A DNA stretch of 64,000 nt, taken from NCBI RefSeq assembly GCF_002865645.1, contig NW_020194638.1, positions 1,116,001-1,180,000 on the forward strand, written 5' to 3'. Both the position numbers and the translations under genes were made by a program. Origin of the DNA: Hyaloscypha bicolor E. Its lineage: Eukaryota > Ascomycota > Leotiomycetes > Helotiales > Hyaloscyphaceae. The first letter of the stretch is position 1, and each line of letters opens with the position of its first letter. The notes beneath the pieces are model-generated. The model was not told the DNA's origin, ran no database searches, and was given only the letters and a program-made list of their open reading frames with translations. Positions 33,208 through 44,539 of the stretch are shown in pieces.

Positions 33208-35239
33208 ATGTCGTCGTTTCTTCGCACTTGTTTTTTCGTGGGAGGCCTCCTGGCCGTGGGGTCACGGGCAGGCCCGGTGGTGGCCAGAGACGTCGAGGTC
33301 TATCCCCTGGCCGCTAGGTCACGGGCTGACCCGATGGTTTTGAGGAATATCGATGTCCTTCCTACCATCGGGGAAAGGGGCTTCGAGTCGCATGTTCTAG
33401 GTAACCACAGTCTTGCAACGTCTCATGTGAAGGACGTTCTCTTCAACCTGTAAGTAATTATCCAAGGCTCGTGTGCCTCAACTGATTCGTCAACAGAGGT
33501 GTTGCCGAATCAGTACCTCATAGTCCTGGTATTACAAACACTGTCCTTTTGGAACTCGAGTGTGTAGATTGCAGAACTTGGGGCTCGGCACTCGTCACAA
33601 CAAACGGAGTAGATAAACATGAAGACTTTATCCACGATATCATTTCGTTCTTCAAGGACCCTGTTGACACTGTTGTTAATGCTTTCGATATCGAGGTCAA
33701 GATTGAGTTTCTTGATGTTGGCGGTCACTTTGAATTCGACCTCGTTGCGTCAGATACCGTTACTTACACATATTCCATCTTCACTTCTGAGACGCCTGCT
33801 GGCATCGCTATCAGTTCGGATGTCTCAATAGGCCTCGTACTTTTCGTCGACTTGGTTTTTTCTTTGACGGCTGAGATCGATCTTGAAGCAGGTTTTGAAT
33901 TTGCTTTCCCAGAGGGTGCTTATATCACTGTTGACCCTCTTGAAGGAAAGATTATTGATCATGGATTGTAAGTTACATCATCTCGTTCTTCCAAGCCTAG
34001 AGCTAACCAGTTCGCAGCACTGGTGGCGAGACTAACAGCTTACCCATCATCTGCACCTCTGGATCCGCAACCTTCAAAGCTGCTCTTCGTGTCAGAGTCC
34101 AAGCTGGAACAACTGTTGCTATCTTTGGAACAGGATTCGATTTCTCTCTGGGTGTCTACGCAGATCTCATTGAGTACGTAGCAACACTTGACACTACACC
34201 AACCTGCGAACTCGAGATCACCGAGTGTCTTGATGTCAACGTGGGAGCATATGCTCATGCTGTCGTCGAGCTCGATTACATGAGCATGGGAGTAGCCCCT
34301 GCAGTCGTCACCACTCTCCTGAAACTCCCTCTCCCCAGTCTATGCGTCACTCGCCCTCACGGATCTTCTCTTCCTGCACTCCCAACAAGTGCCCCACTAT
34401 CAGTGATCTCCACGATAGTATCTCCATTACCTGCGAATACAGCGTCTCCCACGTACACGACGTCGAGCAGCACTCCTGGCGGAATATTCCTCGAAGGCAG
34501 TACCACTGCAACCGTCGCTGCCGCCATCTCGACATCAGCAAACTCAACTTTGGCAACCAATACCGGCTCCTCGAACGCCACAAGTGCACCAGCACCAACA
34601 ACGTCTCTCGCAATCAAAACCGGCTTCTCAAACGCAACAAGCACGATCACCTCCCCGGCCTCCCTCATAACATCCACCGTCTGGACCACCAACTACATAA
34701 CGGTAACCTCCTGCTCCAGCACCGTCCTGCACTGCCCCGCCTCCGCCGCCTCGGAGGTAATCCTAACCAGCACCTCAATCCTCTACACAACTGTCTGTCC
34801 GTACGGCGCCATCCTCCCAACAACTCTCCCCTCCCACCTCGCCGCCAATACCTCACAATCCGTCTCGGCTCAAGTTGTCCTCCACACCGCGCTCGTCTCG
34901 CCCCTCCCTCTCATACCTGTCTCCGAGGAACTCGTCCACACGGTCTATGTCCCTACGTTCGTCAACCCAACATATACCATGCCTACCGCTACCAGCTTCC
35001 CTGTTGCCTACCCAAATTGGACCGCTGATCTGAATTTGGGGACCGCGACGGTGGTTGGGCATGTTGTTGCGACTCCAAGCACGACTCCGAGTGTGCCAGG
35101 AGGATCAAGTAATGGGACGGCAGTGGGAACTGCGAAGATAACGCCTACGAGTAAACCATTTACAGGTGCGGGCGGAAAAGAGAATGCCAGGTTGGCTTTA
35201 GTTGGTTTTGTTGCCGTGGGACTGCTGATCTTACTATAA
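33208..35239 (+). CDS. Secreted GPI-anchored cell-surface protein, uncharacterised
   Basis: Exons 33208-33449, 33497-33967 and 34018-35239 give 644 residues. The signal peptide is MSSFLRTCFFVGGLLAVGSRA. Residues about 80-390 form a beta-rich ectodomain with alternating hydrophobic positions and scattered Cys pairs (LECVDCRTWG, PIICTSGSATF, ECLDVNVGAYA). A Ser/Thr/Ala-rich stalk contains CSSTVLHCPASAASE and VYVPTFVNPTYTMPTAT. The protein ends in a small-residue omega-site region and a hydrophobic tail (ALVGFVAVGLLILL), as expected for GPI attachment. No enzymatic motif is visible. Such fungal wall glycoproteins often act in adhesion or wall structure; the exact role is unknown. Confidence 0.72.
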
Positions 35240-35374
35240 ACATAAGAAGTGTTGTCAATTAGAACGGGGTAATGACTTGGCTTAGGAGACAGGCTGCTCT
35301 TTGCTGGCTGTAATGTAATTCATTTCTCATGTACTATATCATTTATATAATTCAAGTTAAACTTCAACAAGAAA
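35240..35374. other. Short convergent gap
   Basis: 135 bp between two convergent genes. It is AT-rich with a TTATATAATTC stretch that may serve 3'-end formation. Confidence 0.3.
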
Positions 35375-36851
35375 CTACACTTCACAACTGGCGCTACAAA
35401 ACCGTCCCAGCTTCATAACTCTTTTGTCCACCGAATCCAAAAGCGTGAAATACTCACCTGCCAATCTCTCAGGCGCCTCTTTCAACCTCAGTAGAAACGC
35501 TCTAAGAATACCAAGCTGCAGCGCCACGAGCCCGGAGAACAAACACGGCTCCTCGAATTTCTCAACTTCGTACTCGCTCAGCTGGAATTGCTGCTCGCTC
35601 CGTCCTTCCTCAACTTCAACATCGTCAAAGATTCGAAGATAGGTAGGGACGTTGTCCATTGACAAGTGATGCAGCGCATAATACTGTCTTGCGAGCAAGG
35701 AGACGACGTGCTCGTACGACGACATCACCTTTTGGCAGAGCACGGTGAGGATCGTCATTGTTGACGCCGCAGTGGTGTCGGAGCACGAGGTGCAGGAGAA
35801 GAGTGTCTTGCTTTGTTGGAGGATGTATTTGTTGAGGCGGATTGTGCGCGGGATGTTGCGAATGCTGGATTCGTTGATGGTTATTGCGGAGAGCATTTGC
35901 AGGGCGGTGGGGAGGCAGTTGCATGGTGGCGGTGTTTGATTGGGAGAGGGCGAAGGCGAGAGGGAAGAGGAGCTGGTGGGTAAGAGGTTAGGTGGCGTGT
36001 TGGGTGTGGTGGGCATCAAAATGCGTGGTTCTGGAGATTTTCTCCTTTCTGCCGTGCTGGAAGCGAGTTGGGGTCCATAAGTTGAAAATGGTGAACTCAG
36101 AAAAGGGGAGTTGTCGACGAGGCCTATTCAGAAATCAGGAAAATCTCCAAACAGACTTGAAAGTATTGAACTAACCAGAAGAAGCTGAAGTGCTCCACCC
36201 CGTCTCAAGAAAGTCATCCAAGCAAGAGTAATGATCCAAAGGAAAGAATCCCGCCCCCTCAACCTGCATATCTTCACTCAGGAAACTAAGCTCCTCACTC
36301 ATGGACCCATCTCCGAGAAAGGCATCAAGGAAGGACCCATCATTCCCGCGTTTGAATGCAGCTCCGGCCCAAGGACTTGGAGGGGCCGGAGTGAGTTCGT
36401 GACCGGCAATAGTTCGGTCTGAGACTTGATCTTTGGTATTTACAGAAGCCGGGGGTAGCGGGACCTGAGAAGCCAGTTTTGTCTTGGCTCTTTTCTGAAT
36501 GTCCCTAGACCGGGTCCTTTGGGAAGGGTCAGGGTAGGTACACGTGACATCCTTAGACAGACACCTACGGCAGCCGTTGCTTTCTCCGGTGCATTTCAAC
36601 TGCAAATCATCGAATCAGACTTCCATGACTGAGAATGGACAGTGGACTTTGCAAGCTGCAGAGACGGGACTTACCTTTCTGGAACGGCACGCTTTGCACG
36701 CTAGATGAGCAAGTACATGCCCTTCTCGTTCGGGAACAAGAGCCGTGTCCTTGACGTATCGGAGAGTTGTAAACATTTTTGGTATCGGTGAGCTGGTTGG
36801 AGTTGTGATGAAGAGAGGTGAGTTGAAATGCTCAAAGGAGGGCGAACCCAC
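35375..36851 (-). CDS. Zn2Cys6 regulator with AflR-type C-terminal domain
   Basis: Three exons. The first two join at RK/LKC across a GTAAGT..CAG intron, giving ACKACRSRKLKCTG..GCRRCLSKDVTC, a C-X2-C-X6-C-X6-C-X2-C-X6-C binuclear zinc cluster. A basic RTRSRDIQKRAKTK linker follows. A longer intron (about 36030-36175) leads to the last exon. Its CNCLPTALQML, ILQQSKTLFSCTSCSDTTAASTMTILTVLCQKVMSSYE and CLFSGLVALQLGILRAFL segments match the aflatoxin-regulatory-protein family C-terminus. Such proteins activate secondary-metabolite genes. It diverges from a dehydrogenase gene over 440 bp. The start could be 36851 or an in-frame Met at 36776. No polyketide synthase or NRPS lies in the window, so any product is unknown. 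Confidence 0.75.
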
Positions 36852-37290
36852 TCGGCAATAACCCGATTGGGAATGGGCCGAGAGGAAGGGTCAGCTTACA
36901 TATACATTTAACGCCTCTGACACGGACTTTTTGGATGCTGCAAGGTAACTACCCTGATGTTTCTGGAACGTTTCGCGATAAGTTTTCCAAGAAAGGGAAC
37001 TTGCGAGTGTTGGATGATGGGTTCTTGCCGTGTTGTGGGCCCTAGACCTCCTCGGCCATACCCAGAAGAAATAGGAATCGTCTGCTTCGGAGATTCTCCA
37101 TCTTGTTCGATGTAAAATCATTGGTCACTATGAAGGAGGGGTTTTTTGTCATATAAAAACAACCGGATGTACTTGTCAAAGTCCTCTGCTTCTTTTGATC
37201 ACACCTCTATCTTTCTCAATCCCAGACAACTTTCACTCTCGTCAAGCCAAAAGCTCTTTGTCTTAGATACAATCTCGCAAGTTATCCATA
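36852..37290. promoter_or_regulatory. Shared divergent promoter of the AflR-like regulator and the dehydrogenase
   Basis: A 439-bp gap between outward-facing genes. No coding segment was recognised. Co-regulation is an inference from the arrangement only. Confidence 0.35.
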
Positions 37291-38610
37291 ATGACACTCT
37301 TCAATGCCCAGACAACCGGTGACGAAGTCGTTGAAGCCTTCGCCTCCTCCGTTGCTGGCAAAACAAGTCAGTTTCCGTGTCTCCGTACCCTTTCATCTCC
37401 CTTTCTCTCTTTACACTTCACTAACGAACCCCTAGTCCTCATAACCGGCCCCTCAGAACACGGTCTTGGCGCTCAAACCGCTCTCTCCCTCGCCGTCGGC
37501 AAGCCGCGTCGACTGATCCTCGTCGGCCGAAGCCTGACCAAAATCCAGCCCGTCATCGATGAGATCAACTCCATCTCCCCATCAACGGAAGTGATTTTCG
37601 AAGAGCTAGATCTTACGAATTTGAGCTCTGTGAAGAAGGCTGCGAAAGGGATTAATGGCAAGATTGAGAAACTGGATATCTTGGTGAACAATGCTGGAGT
37701 TATGGCGGTGAAGGATTATGAGAAAAGTGTCGATGGCATCGAGATGCAGTTTGCAGCAAACCACATTGGTCATTTTCTGTTGACAAATTTGCTTATGGAT
37801 AAGATCTTTGCTGCTGAGGGGGCGAGGGTTGTGAATGTGAGTAGTGGGGGCTATGTGAGTAGCGGCATCAGATTCGAGGATTGGAACTTCAAGGTAGGAT
37901 ACTCCTCAAACCAACCCTTTCAATGAACTTTTTGCTGTGAAAATGGGAGAGGATTCAACTGCTGACCGGTACGTCGATAGGATGGCAAAGAATACAATCC
38001 ATGGCTGGGGTATGGACAGTCGAAGACGGCGAATATTCTGTTCGCTTCCGCACTAGCGGAGAAGTTGAAGGGGAAAGGCGTTTTGGCGTTTTCTGTTGAT
38101 CCTGGATGTAAGTCTCCTTCCCTTCAGCATTCAAGCAAAGACGAATGCTAACTGAAGACGGCAGTGGTTGTCGACACCAAGCTTCAGACCCACGTCACCC
38201 CAGAGATGTTCGGAGAAGGGTATGAGATCGCAGTTGCAGCCATGAATGGTACACCACTTCTAAGCCCGCGCTTCTGGTAACGCCTTTTTTGCAAAGCTAA
38301 CACCACGGCTTCAGGGGAGCCACTCCACCCCTTAGACCCAAAAACACTTGCACAAGGAGCATCGACAACCCTCTACGCAGCCCTGGCTCCCGAATTGAAA
38401 GGTAAGAGGTCTTCTCTAACCACGTTCCCATCCACCATTCCTCATAATCAAACACTGATAGCCACCACACCAGAACACTCAGGCGCCTTCCTGCAGAACT
38501 GCGCAGACAGCACGGAGACCTTGCTCTCGCACGCAAAAGGAGCCTCGAACCGCGACCAGCTCTGGGCATTGAGCGAGAAGCTCGTTGGAGAGATATTCGC
38601 ATATGCATAA
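37291..38610 (+). CDS. Short-chain dehydrogenase/reductase (retinol-dehydrogenase-like)
   Basis: Six exons. The spliced protein has the cofactor loop ITGPSEHGLGAQTA (variant of TGxxxGxG), LDILVNNAGVM with the NNAG motif, VVNVSSGGYVS with the catalytic Ser, and the YGQSKTAN active-site Tyr-X3-Lys, which only forms after splicing NFK/DGKEYNPWLGYGQSK. The RSL segment after the second strand suggests NADPH preference. Introns are all short and GT..AG. It is probably cytosolic and reduces a ketone or oxidises an alcohol; the substrate is unknown. Adjacency to an AflR-type regulator suggests a minor secondary-metabolite or detoxification role. Splice joins at 37357/37436, 37893/37980, 38109/38165 and the two 3' introns were placed by eye. 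Confidence 0.8.
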
Positions 38611-39256
38611 AGGGGCCTTATTCCCTAGGTCACACACTTTCAGATAAAACAGCGAGAAACCTTGGCATGCTTGAGCGTTCACACCACAAGGCATGAATGA
38701 GAGACACTCGTCCAGGTGACACAAGTTACAATGAAATCCGTCTCAAGGGAGGTTGTCATTTCAATAATCACATCAAAAGAGCTGCATTGTACAAAAGATC
38801 ATCTATTGTCCTGCCCTCGCAAAGCATATTAAAAATCATACGCGCAAGAGCAAGACTATCGCAAGCCAATAATAGGTATCTCTATACACTCCATGCAGTC
38901 CAAAACAGAACCTAACCCAGGGCATCAAGCTATCCTTCCCAAGCTGCTCTAGCAGGGTAAGCTATGCAATTCACCATCCAAATCCAAACACCGTAACCAA
39001 AGTCTAGCCATCCTTCCCTAGTATAATAAATGTACACAGGGTAGGCTATGTGCGCGTCCCGAAAAGAAGATAAAGGGGGGTAAGCTATCCTTCCCGAGTG
39101 GGTAAGCTATACCATGCACCTGTCCGACCAGTACCAAACGCCATTCAAAAGTCCATCCATCGATTAAACAAACAAGGGAGAAGCAGCATGTGCTAGAAGG
39201 AGAGCAATAGGGATGTTGAGGTGTGTGCAAGCAGAGAAGTATGGAACCCTCGTCGC
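38611..39256. repeat. Intergenic with about 78-bp degenerate tandem repeats
   Basis: AGCTATCCTTCCC (second copy AGCCATCCTTCCC) occurs at 38928, 39006 and 39083, spaced 78 and 77 bp. GGGTAAGCTAT or the variant GGGTAGGCTAT occurs at 38955, 39039, 39078 and 39100. Together they suggest three decayed units in the 3' flank of the dehydrogenase. No gene is present. Confidence 0.5.
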
Positions 39257-40012
39257 TTAGATCAACTCGAATCCATCATCCTCATCCACAACACTCTTCA
39301 CCACAACAGGAGTAGCCCTCTGCTTTGGGCTTCCCTTCTTCTTCCCCTTCGCAAGAACGGTCTTCTCGCCCTCATTATCCAACACCTCATACTCGCCTTT
39401 CACAATGCGCTCCGTCTGCTCGCTAACCCATTTCTGCTCCGCGAGCTCGACCAAGCCGCCAAGGTCGACCGTTCGGCCCTTGTCACCAGGGCTGGGACCC
39501 CTGCTGTCGAAGCTATAGAGGACCTCGGCGTCAGAGGCGGAGTTGGTGTGGATCATGGTTTGGATTGGGGAGTTGGTGTTGTTGGTATGTTCGGGGAGGA
39601 GCTCGAGGAGGGATTTGGAGAGTGGGGAGGAGGTGTGGTCATTGGATTCGATCACGGCGGAGACTTTGTGGGCTGTGCGGGAGGAGGTGTAGTTTCCGTT
39701 TGGCTTTGGGTTCTTGTTTGCGTGGGACTTGTGCATGCTGTTTCTGTTAGTGACTTGTGGATTGGTGGATAGGGTCAGGTCTTACATCGAGCTCCATTGC
39801 TTCATTGGGCGGACCTTGTCCTTTGGGAAGGGGAGCTGCTGCTCGGTGCCGTCGAGTTCAGAGGAGAAGGGGATCTGGGCGCCGGCCAAGGGGCGGTGAC
39901 CGTTGCTCCATTTCTGGGAGTGTTCCTTCTCCCGCTTGAATGGGAGGGAGTCTGATCGGATATCGCGACGCTCAAGAGGGGATGTTGGGCTTCTGGTTGA
40001 GGTAGCAGACAT
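39257..40012 (-). CDS. Uncharacterised low-complexity protein
   Basis: Two exons, the first starting at 40012 (MSATSTRSPTSPLERRDIRSD) and the second ending at 39257, with an intron near 39735-39785. The protein is about 235 residues, charged and Ser/Asn/Lys-rich. A central SDAEVLYSFDSRGPSPGDKGRTVDLGGLVELAEQKWVS stretch looks more ordered; it is followed by an acidic end (VVDEDDGFELI). No membrane segment, signal peptide or catalytic motif is seen, and I do not recognise a family. The ordered core and intact frame make it a likely gene. Confidence 0.5.
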
Positions 40013-42016
40013 GTTCAGTGATAGTATCGAGTTGGTAGTTTGTTGTTCTGTTGAAGGAATGGTTGGAAGTGACGGTTGATGGAACTGGCTGTGTTGATAA
40101 AGCTTGCTTTGAGAAGTAGTAGTGGATTCACGAATGTTCCAATCCAGGGAATCGCTCTTTGTTCTCGGTGTTTCAGGTGCCCAATGACAAACAAGAACCA
40201 ATCTTTCGGATTCTTTCAATTTCGTTATTCGCGGGTTTATGGAGGAAGGAAGCAGGGAGATGCGTTGTTAAGAGGGTCGTTGTCGAAACGAGGGAAGTCC
40301 CGCCGGATGACTGTGCTACTCGAAGCGAGTCACCACGAGGCTGACTATAGATTCTCGAGTTGGAAGGAAGGAAGGCGCAGACCACGCACAGTTAAGTGGT
40401 GGTTCGTGATGCTGGGAGATGACGAGCGCGGGCTGTAAGACAAAGAGATGCAACGGGGCCGCGTTGGGGAACGGCGAGTGACTCAAGGAGGCTGAGCTAA
40501 TAAAGAGGGAAACAGGATAATTGGCAAATGAATGGAATTATCCGCGACTGAAAAGAAGATAGCAAGTAGTAATATGAGAAATGGTCTGAATAGCTGATGG
40601 ATGTTGGGTTATTGGGTTCCAGATGGGGAGAGGAAGAGAAGGAGAGATGGGGAGGGCGCGTCTGGTCTTATTGACTTGGGATCAGCCAGACAAGGCCCGA
40701 TGGCGGGCGGTCATCGAAGCCCTTGTCCAAGGCTGGCTAAGCTGATGACCTCGGTATCACCGGACCGAAGCAGCAAGATAACAGAGTGCGAGACACAGAG
40801 CAGCCATTCCGGGTTGTCGCGAGCGATGACACGGGTTAGCCTGTTCCTGAGTGAGGTGTGAGGTGTGAGGTGTGTGAGGGAGATTGGAGAGATTGCAGCA
40901 AGCGCGCTCGGCGGGGTCTAAGGTACGTAGCACCGAGCTGAGCTAAGGTGAAAGTAGCACGAGTAGCTGCGATAAAGCTGGGCGGTGATTCAAGCGTGCA
41001 TGATGCAGCGCGATAAGAGAGTGCCACATCCAAACATCCACACCATGTGTGACGCCCGACCAGAAGCCCAAGCAAGCTTTGTTGGGAATTGCCTCAACGT
41101 CAGCATATTTGCCAGGTTCCGATTCCAGTACACGTCTGGCCGTTCTGGCTGCTGAATGGCTACAGGAATCGACGATGGGAACTGGAGGCGTTGCTGATGC
41201 TTATCACGTGGAGACTACTATTATTAGAGCTTTCCAGGGCAAGCTTCACTCCAAACGCGTCTCGCCTTTCTTGCTTGCTTGCTGTGCCTGCTTCATGCTT
41301 GCTCGGGCGAGCGCCTCCAGCCTTGCATTGTATCACTGAAGCCCCCCCTCCCCCATCAACCTCCCCTCGGAGTACCGTCGAAATCTTCTGCATTTGAAAC
41401 TGCATTGGGTGCAGCAAAGCGTTGACATCATCCCACTCTCGCAGTCGAGGTCTGGATCATCAGACACACCTCTCAATCCATCAGCATGTGCTCAACCCAC
41501 CTTCTCTTTTATTCCATTTATGCTGAGTGAGATGCCTCAGCTTGATGGCTGTTTGGGATTGTGCCGAAATGCATAATGACGCTTTTGGATAGGGACCCAG
41601 GTTCACCTGAGACACCACTGAACTGATGCACGTGGCTGGTCACGTGTCAGCAACAGACCTTAAGAATCCCGGGAGAATTGGGTCCTAGTTAATGCATGCC
41701 ATCGAGATCTGCTTCTTGCGTGAAGCTCTATCATCTGTATTTCTCTTCTCTCCCCTTTCAAATTTCTGGCGAGAATGGTTCAAATATCACGTGATATGAG
41801 GCTTGGCGCTGGAGAGCAGTTCTTCCCAGCCTTACGCAAGCACATACTTCACAACATTTCAAAATTTCATCAGTGATGAGCGACACGCCTTCCTAGAATT
41901 TTCCTTGTCCAATTCCAAACAATGGAACCGTCCCTCCCATCTCCAGTCCAGGCTCGCCCTCACAATTATGATGGCAATCCGCCCTCTGGGCTCTCCTCAC
42001 CATTGCATTGAGCACC
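40013..42016. other. Two-kilobase intergenic region with a short microsatellite
   Basis: No supported gene. A (GTGAGGT)n-like run occupies 40851-40880. Several ATG-initiated frames (for example 41049-41397) lack domains. A possible upstream coding start at 41922 would need a frame change to reach the membrane-protein gene at 42017. Confidence 0.45.
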
Positions 42017-43139
42017 ATGACTCAATCGTCCTCATCATCAAACTCACTCTTCTCCGATCCGTTCTCGTTATTGCGAGCTTCGCCAATACTGTGTCTAGCC
42101 GATCTTCTCGTCATGCAGATGTGGCTACTCACCCTGACGCTCTTCTCACGTCCGAGGCTATCATCCTTGGAAGCAGTGCGGTGCTTCCGCAAAGAAACGG
42201 GCCTTGAAAAGAAAAAGGAACGCCTTAGTGTCCTGACCATCGTCCTATTTGTTCTTGGTCCTCTGCCACAATTCATCAACCCAAATGCCTGTACTGGAAT
42301 TCCATGGATATTGGCCTGGAACTGGATATTCATTTTGTGTTATTTCTTCACTGCGATCTCAATCGTGTGTGACCGCGGCGAAGGCCACCCCCCTTTGAGA
42401 GCTGGTACGACATTGAGCCTTAGAACCAAGGCATGCCAAAGAGAATCTCTCAAAGGATATACAATCTGGCTTTTTTAGCTCAGCTAGCCTTCTCGGTTTG
42501 GCTTATCAGAATGTCATTCTACACACATGCTATGCACAGATTCCTTGGCACGCTTATCAGCATTGTATACTTCTCGATTATGGTTATTAGCTCGCCTGGG
42601 TGGTCAATGGCCTCAGTCTTTGGCGCTCTCACAGTTGTGCAGGAGTGCTTCAGTTTTCGGGGAGGTTCGCATGGGCGTTGGCGCTGGCTTTTCATCTTTA
42701 TCTTTGTATCACTCATTGTAGCCAACTTATACTCGATGTCTCCTTTCCGCTAATCGCTTCTGGACCCTTTTCAAAACCAGGATGGTGCTGTACCCTTTTC
42801 GGCCCGAGCGATCGTGCTGTTGACCACCCTTATCCTTGGCAGCGCTTGGGGGGAATTTCTCACTCTCCTCTCCTGTCCGAAACAATTGGACCAAATTTCG
42901 AGATCTCGCTTCATGCCTTCCCCAACCGTGATCTAGTCTCTGGCACTTCAATTCCTCGCACATCTAAATCTTCCCGCCGGCCGGACACCTGGGCGAAAGC
43001 GGTAAAAGACCCGATCTTTCTTGCTAGCCTTCAATTATTCTTCGCGCTGACAACGCTGGTTCTCGCTCTTGCCTATTATTGGCAGATTTATGTCCCATCA
43101 GATACCGTGAAATCAGATTGGGTGGATGTCTTTGGCTGA
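42017..43139 (+). CDS. Multi-pass membrane protein (hypothetical, 3' structure unresolved)
   Basis: The first exon starts MTQSSSSSNSLFSD and carries hydrophobic segments (ILCLADLLVMQMWLLTLTLF, LTIVLFVLGPLPQF, IPWILAWNWIFILCYFF). A GTACGA..TTTTTTAG intron (about 42404-42478) leads in frame to AQLAFSVWLIRMSFYTHAM and further membrane segments. A second intron (GTATCA..ACCAG, ending 42780) leads to AIVLLTTLILGSAWGEFL. A stop follows near 42936. In another frame there is one more membrane segment (FLASLQLFFALTTLVLALAYYW), which ends at 43139. Either the gene stops early or there is a further intron or frameshift. About six to eight membrane passes; no family recognised. Confidence 0.45.
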
Positions 43140-43494
43140 GGTGCATTGTTTGGAGACTTGCTGGCAAGGAAAAACTATGGACACGGCGAACAAGTGGGAA
43201 GACAAAGTGACCGAGTCTTTTAGCGTTCAGATGTTCTACCTCAAATGTTTCGTTTGTCTATGGAGGGAATCCTACTAACTAAATAGTCTTGGTCGAATTA
43301 TAGTCGTTCTGATGAAGATGTAGTAGTACGAGCATCAGCGAATTCTACTCCACAACAATCTAGTTGTCCCGTATTCGGGAGTGACGTCCACAAATTAGGC
43401 AGCAGGCACCCCCCTCGCTTCCCCAAGCAGCCCCTCTTTATTATTAGCATCACTCACCTTTCGCAACTCATTCACAACCTCAATTCACACAACA
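43140..43494. other. Intergenic
   Basis: About 350 bp. Nothing is recognised beyond CT/CA-rich promoter sequence before 43495. Confidence 0.35.
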
Positions 43495-44539
43495 ATGGAG
43501 ACTCCACTTCCAGAGCCCAAGGCCTATGATGGCAATTGCCATTGCGGGGGATTCAAATTCACCGTCAAAATGCCCTCGAAGCCCTACCACACCTGTAATT
43601 GCAGCGTGTGTCAAAAGGTAAGTGCTATCTTTATCACTCCCAAACACACAATTTAATCTTTTTCCTCCATAGAAAGGAATTATAGGGATGTGGCCTATCG
43701 AAGACGAGGACATCACTATGCATCAAGGCAAAGGCACCTTGACAGAATATCAATTCGGGCGCAAATACCTCACACATCTCGTGCGTTCACTCGCCCAACT
43801 TTTCATCATGAAGAATTTACAAATCTAATCTCATACTCGGAAGTTCTGTCCCAAATGCGGCTCATCGGTCATGGGGCGCACGAATAAGGGCGAGACCAAA
43901 AACGGTATCAATGTACCCTTTCCCTCCCTCCAACCCTCGCAAACATCACACTAACGCCCCCAGATCCGAATGCTCAAAAACTTCCATGAATATTTTGAAG
44001 CCAATAAGCACGACAATCCTCCTGTGAATTTCGCCGCCGTCGAGCCGCAATATAAGGCGCCGCCTTTCCCATCTCACCCAGACGCCGATAACCTGCAACC
44101 GGATCAGAAAATCTGCAATGGTAATTGCCACTGTGGTGCTGTTGCGTATGCTGTGAAGACGAAGCCGCTAGAGGAACAGAAGGTTATGTCTTGTAATTGT
44201 AGTCTTTGCTCACGTGTACGTCTCCATCCTCCCTCGCCGTCCCCTCTTGCCCATTCCATCTGACAAACAACCCAGAACGGCGATCTCTGGATCTATCCAC
44301 CAAAATCCGCAGTCATTATCCAGGGCGCAGAAAATCTAACAGACTACAAATTCCTGTCCGAAGATTCGCTGCATTCTTTCTGCAAGATATGCGGAGTCTC
44401 GGTATGTGTTAAGGTAGAGGATGGAGAGGAGGATCCGGTCATGCCGATTAATGTCCGGACTATGGACGGCGTTGATATTTCTACTTTGACCTTGCAGAAG
44501 TATGATGGTGCGAAGAATGATCCAAAGTACGAGGTTTGA
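43495..44539 (+). CDS. Tandem GFA (CENP-V/GFA) domain protein
   Basis: Exons separated by short introns (about 43618-43672, 43780-43850, 43911-43965 and 44217-44275) encode about 255 residues. The protein holds two copies of the GFA zinc-binding fold. Copy one has YDGNCHCGGFKF, TCNCSVCQK and FCPKCGSSVMG; copy two has CNGNCHCGAVAYAV, SCNCSLCSR and FCKICGVSV. Each copy keeps the CXC, CXXC and CXXC zinc ligands. The family is named for glutathione-dependent formaldehyde-activating enzyme, though many fungal members have other or unknown roles. The duplication within one chain is clear from the repeated motifs. Probably cytosolic; substrate unknown. Confidence 0.78.
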
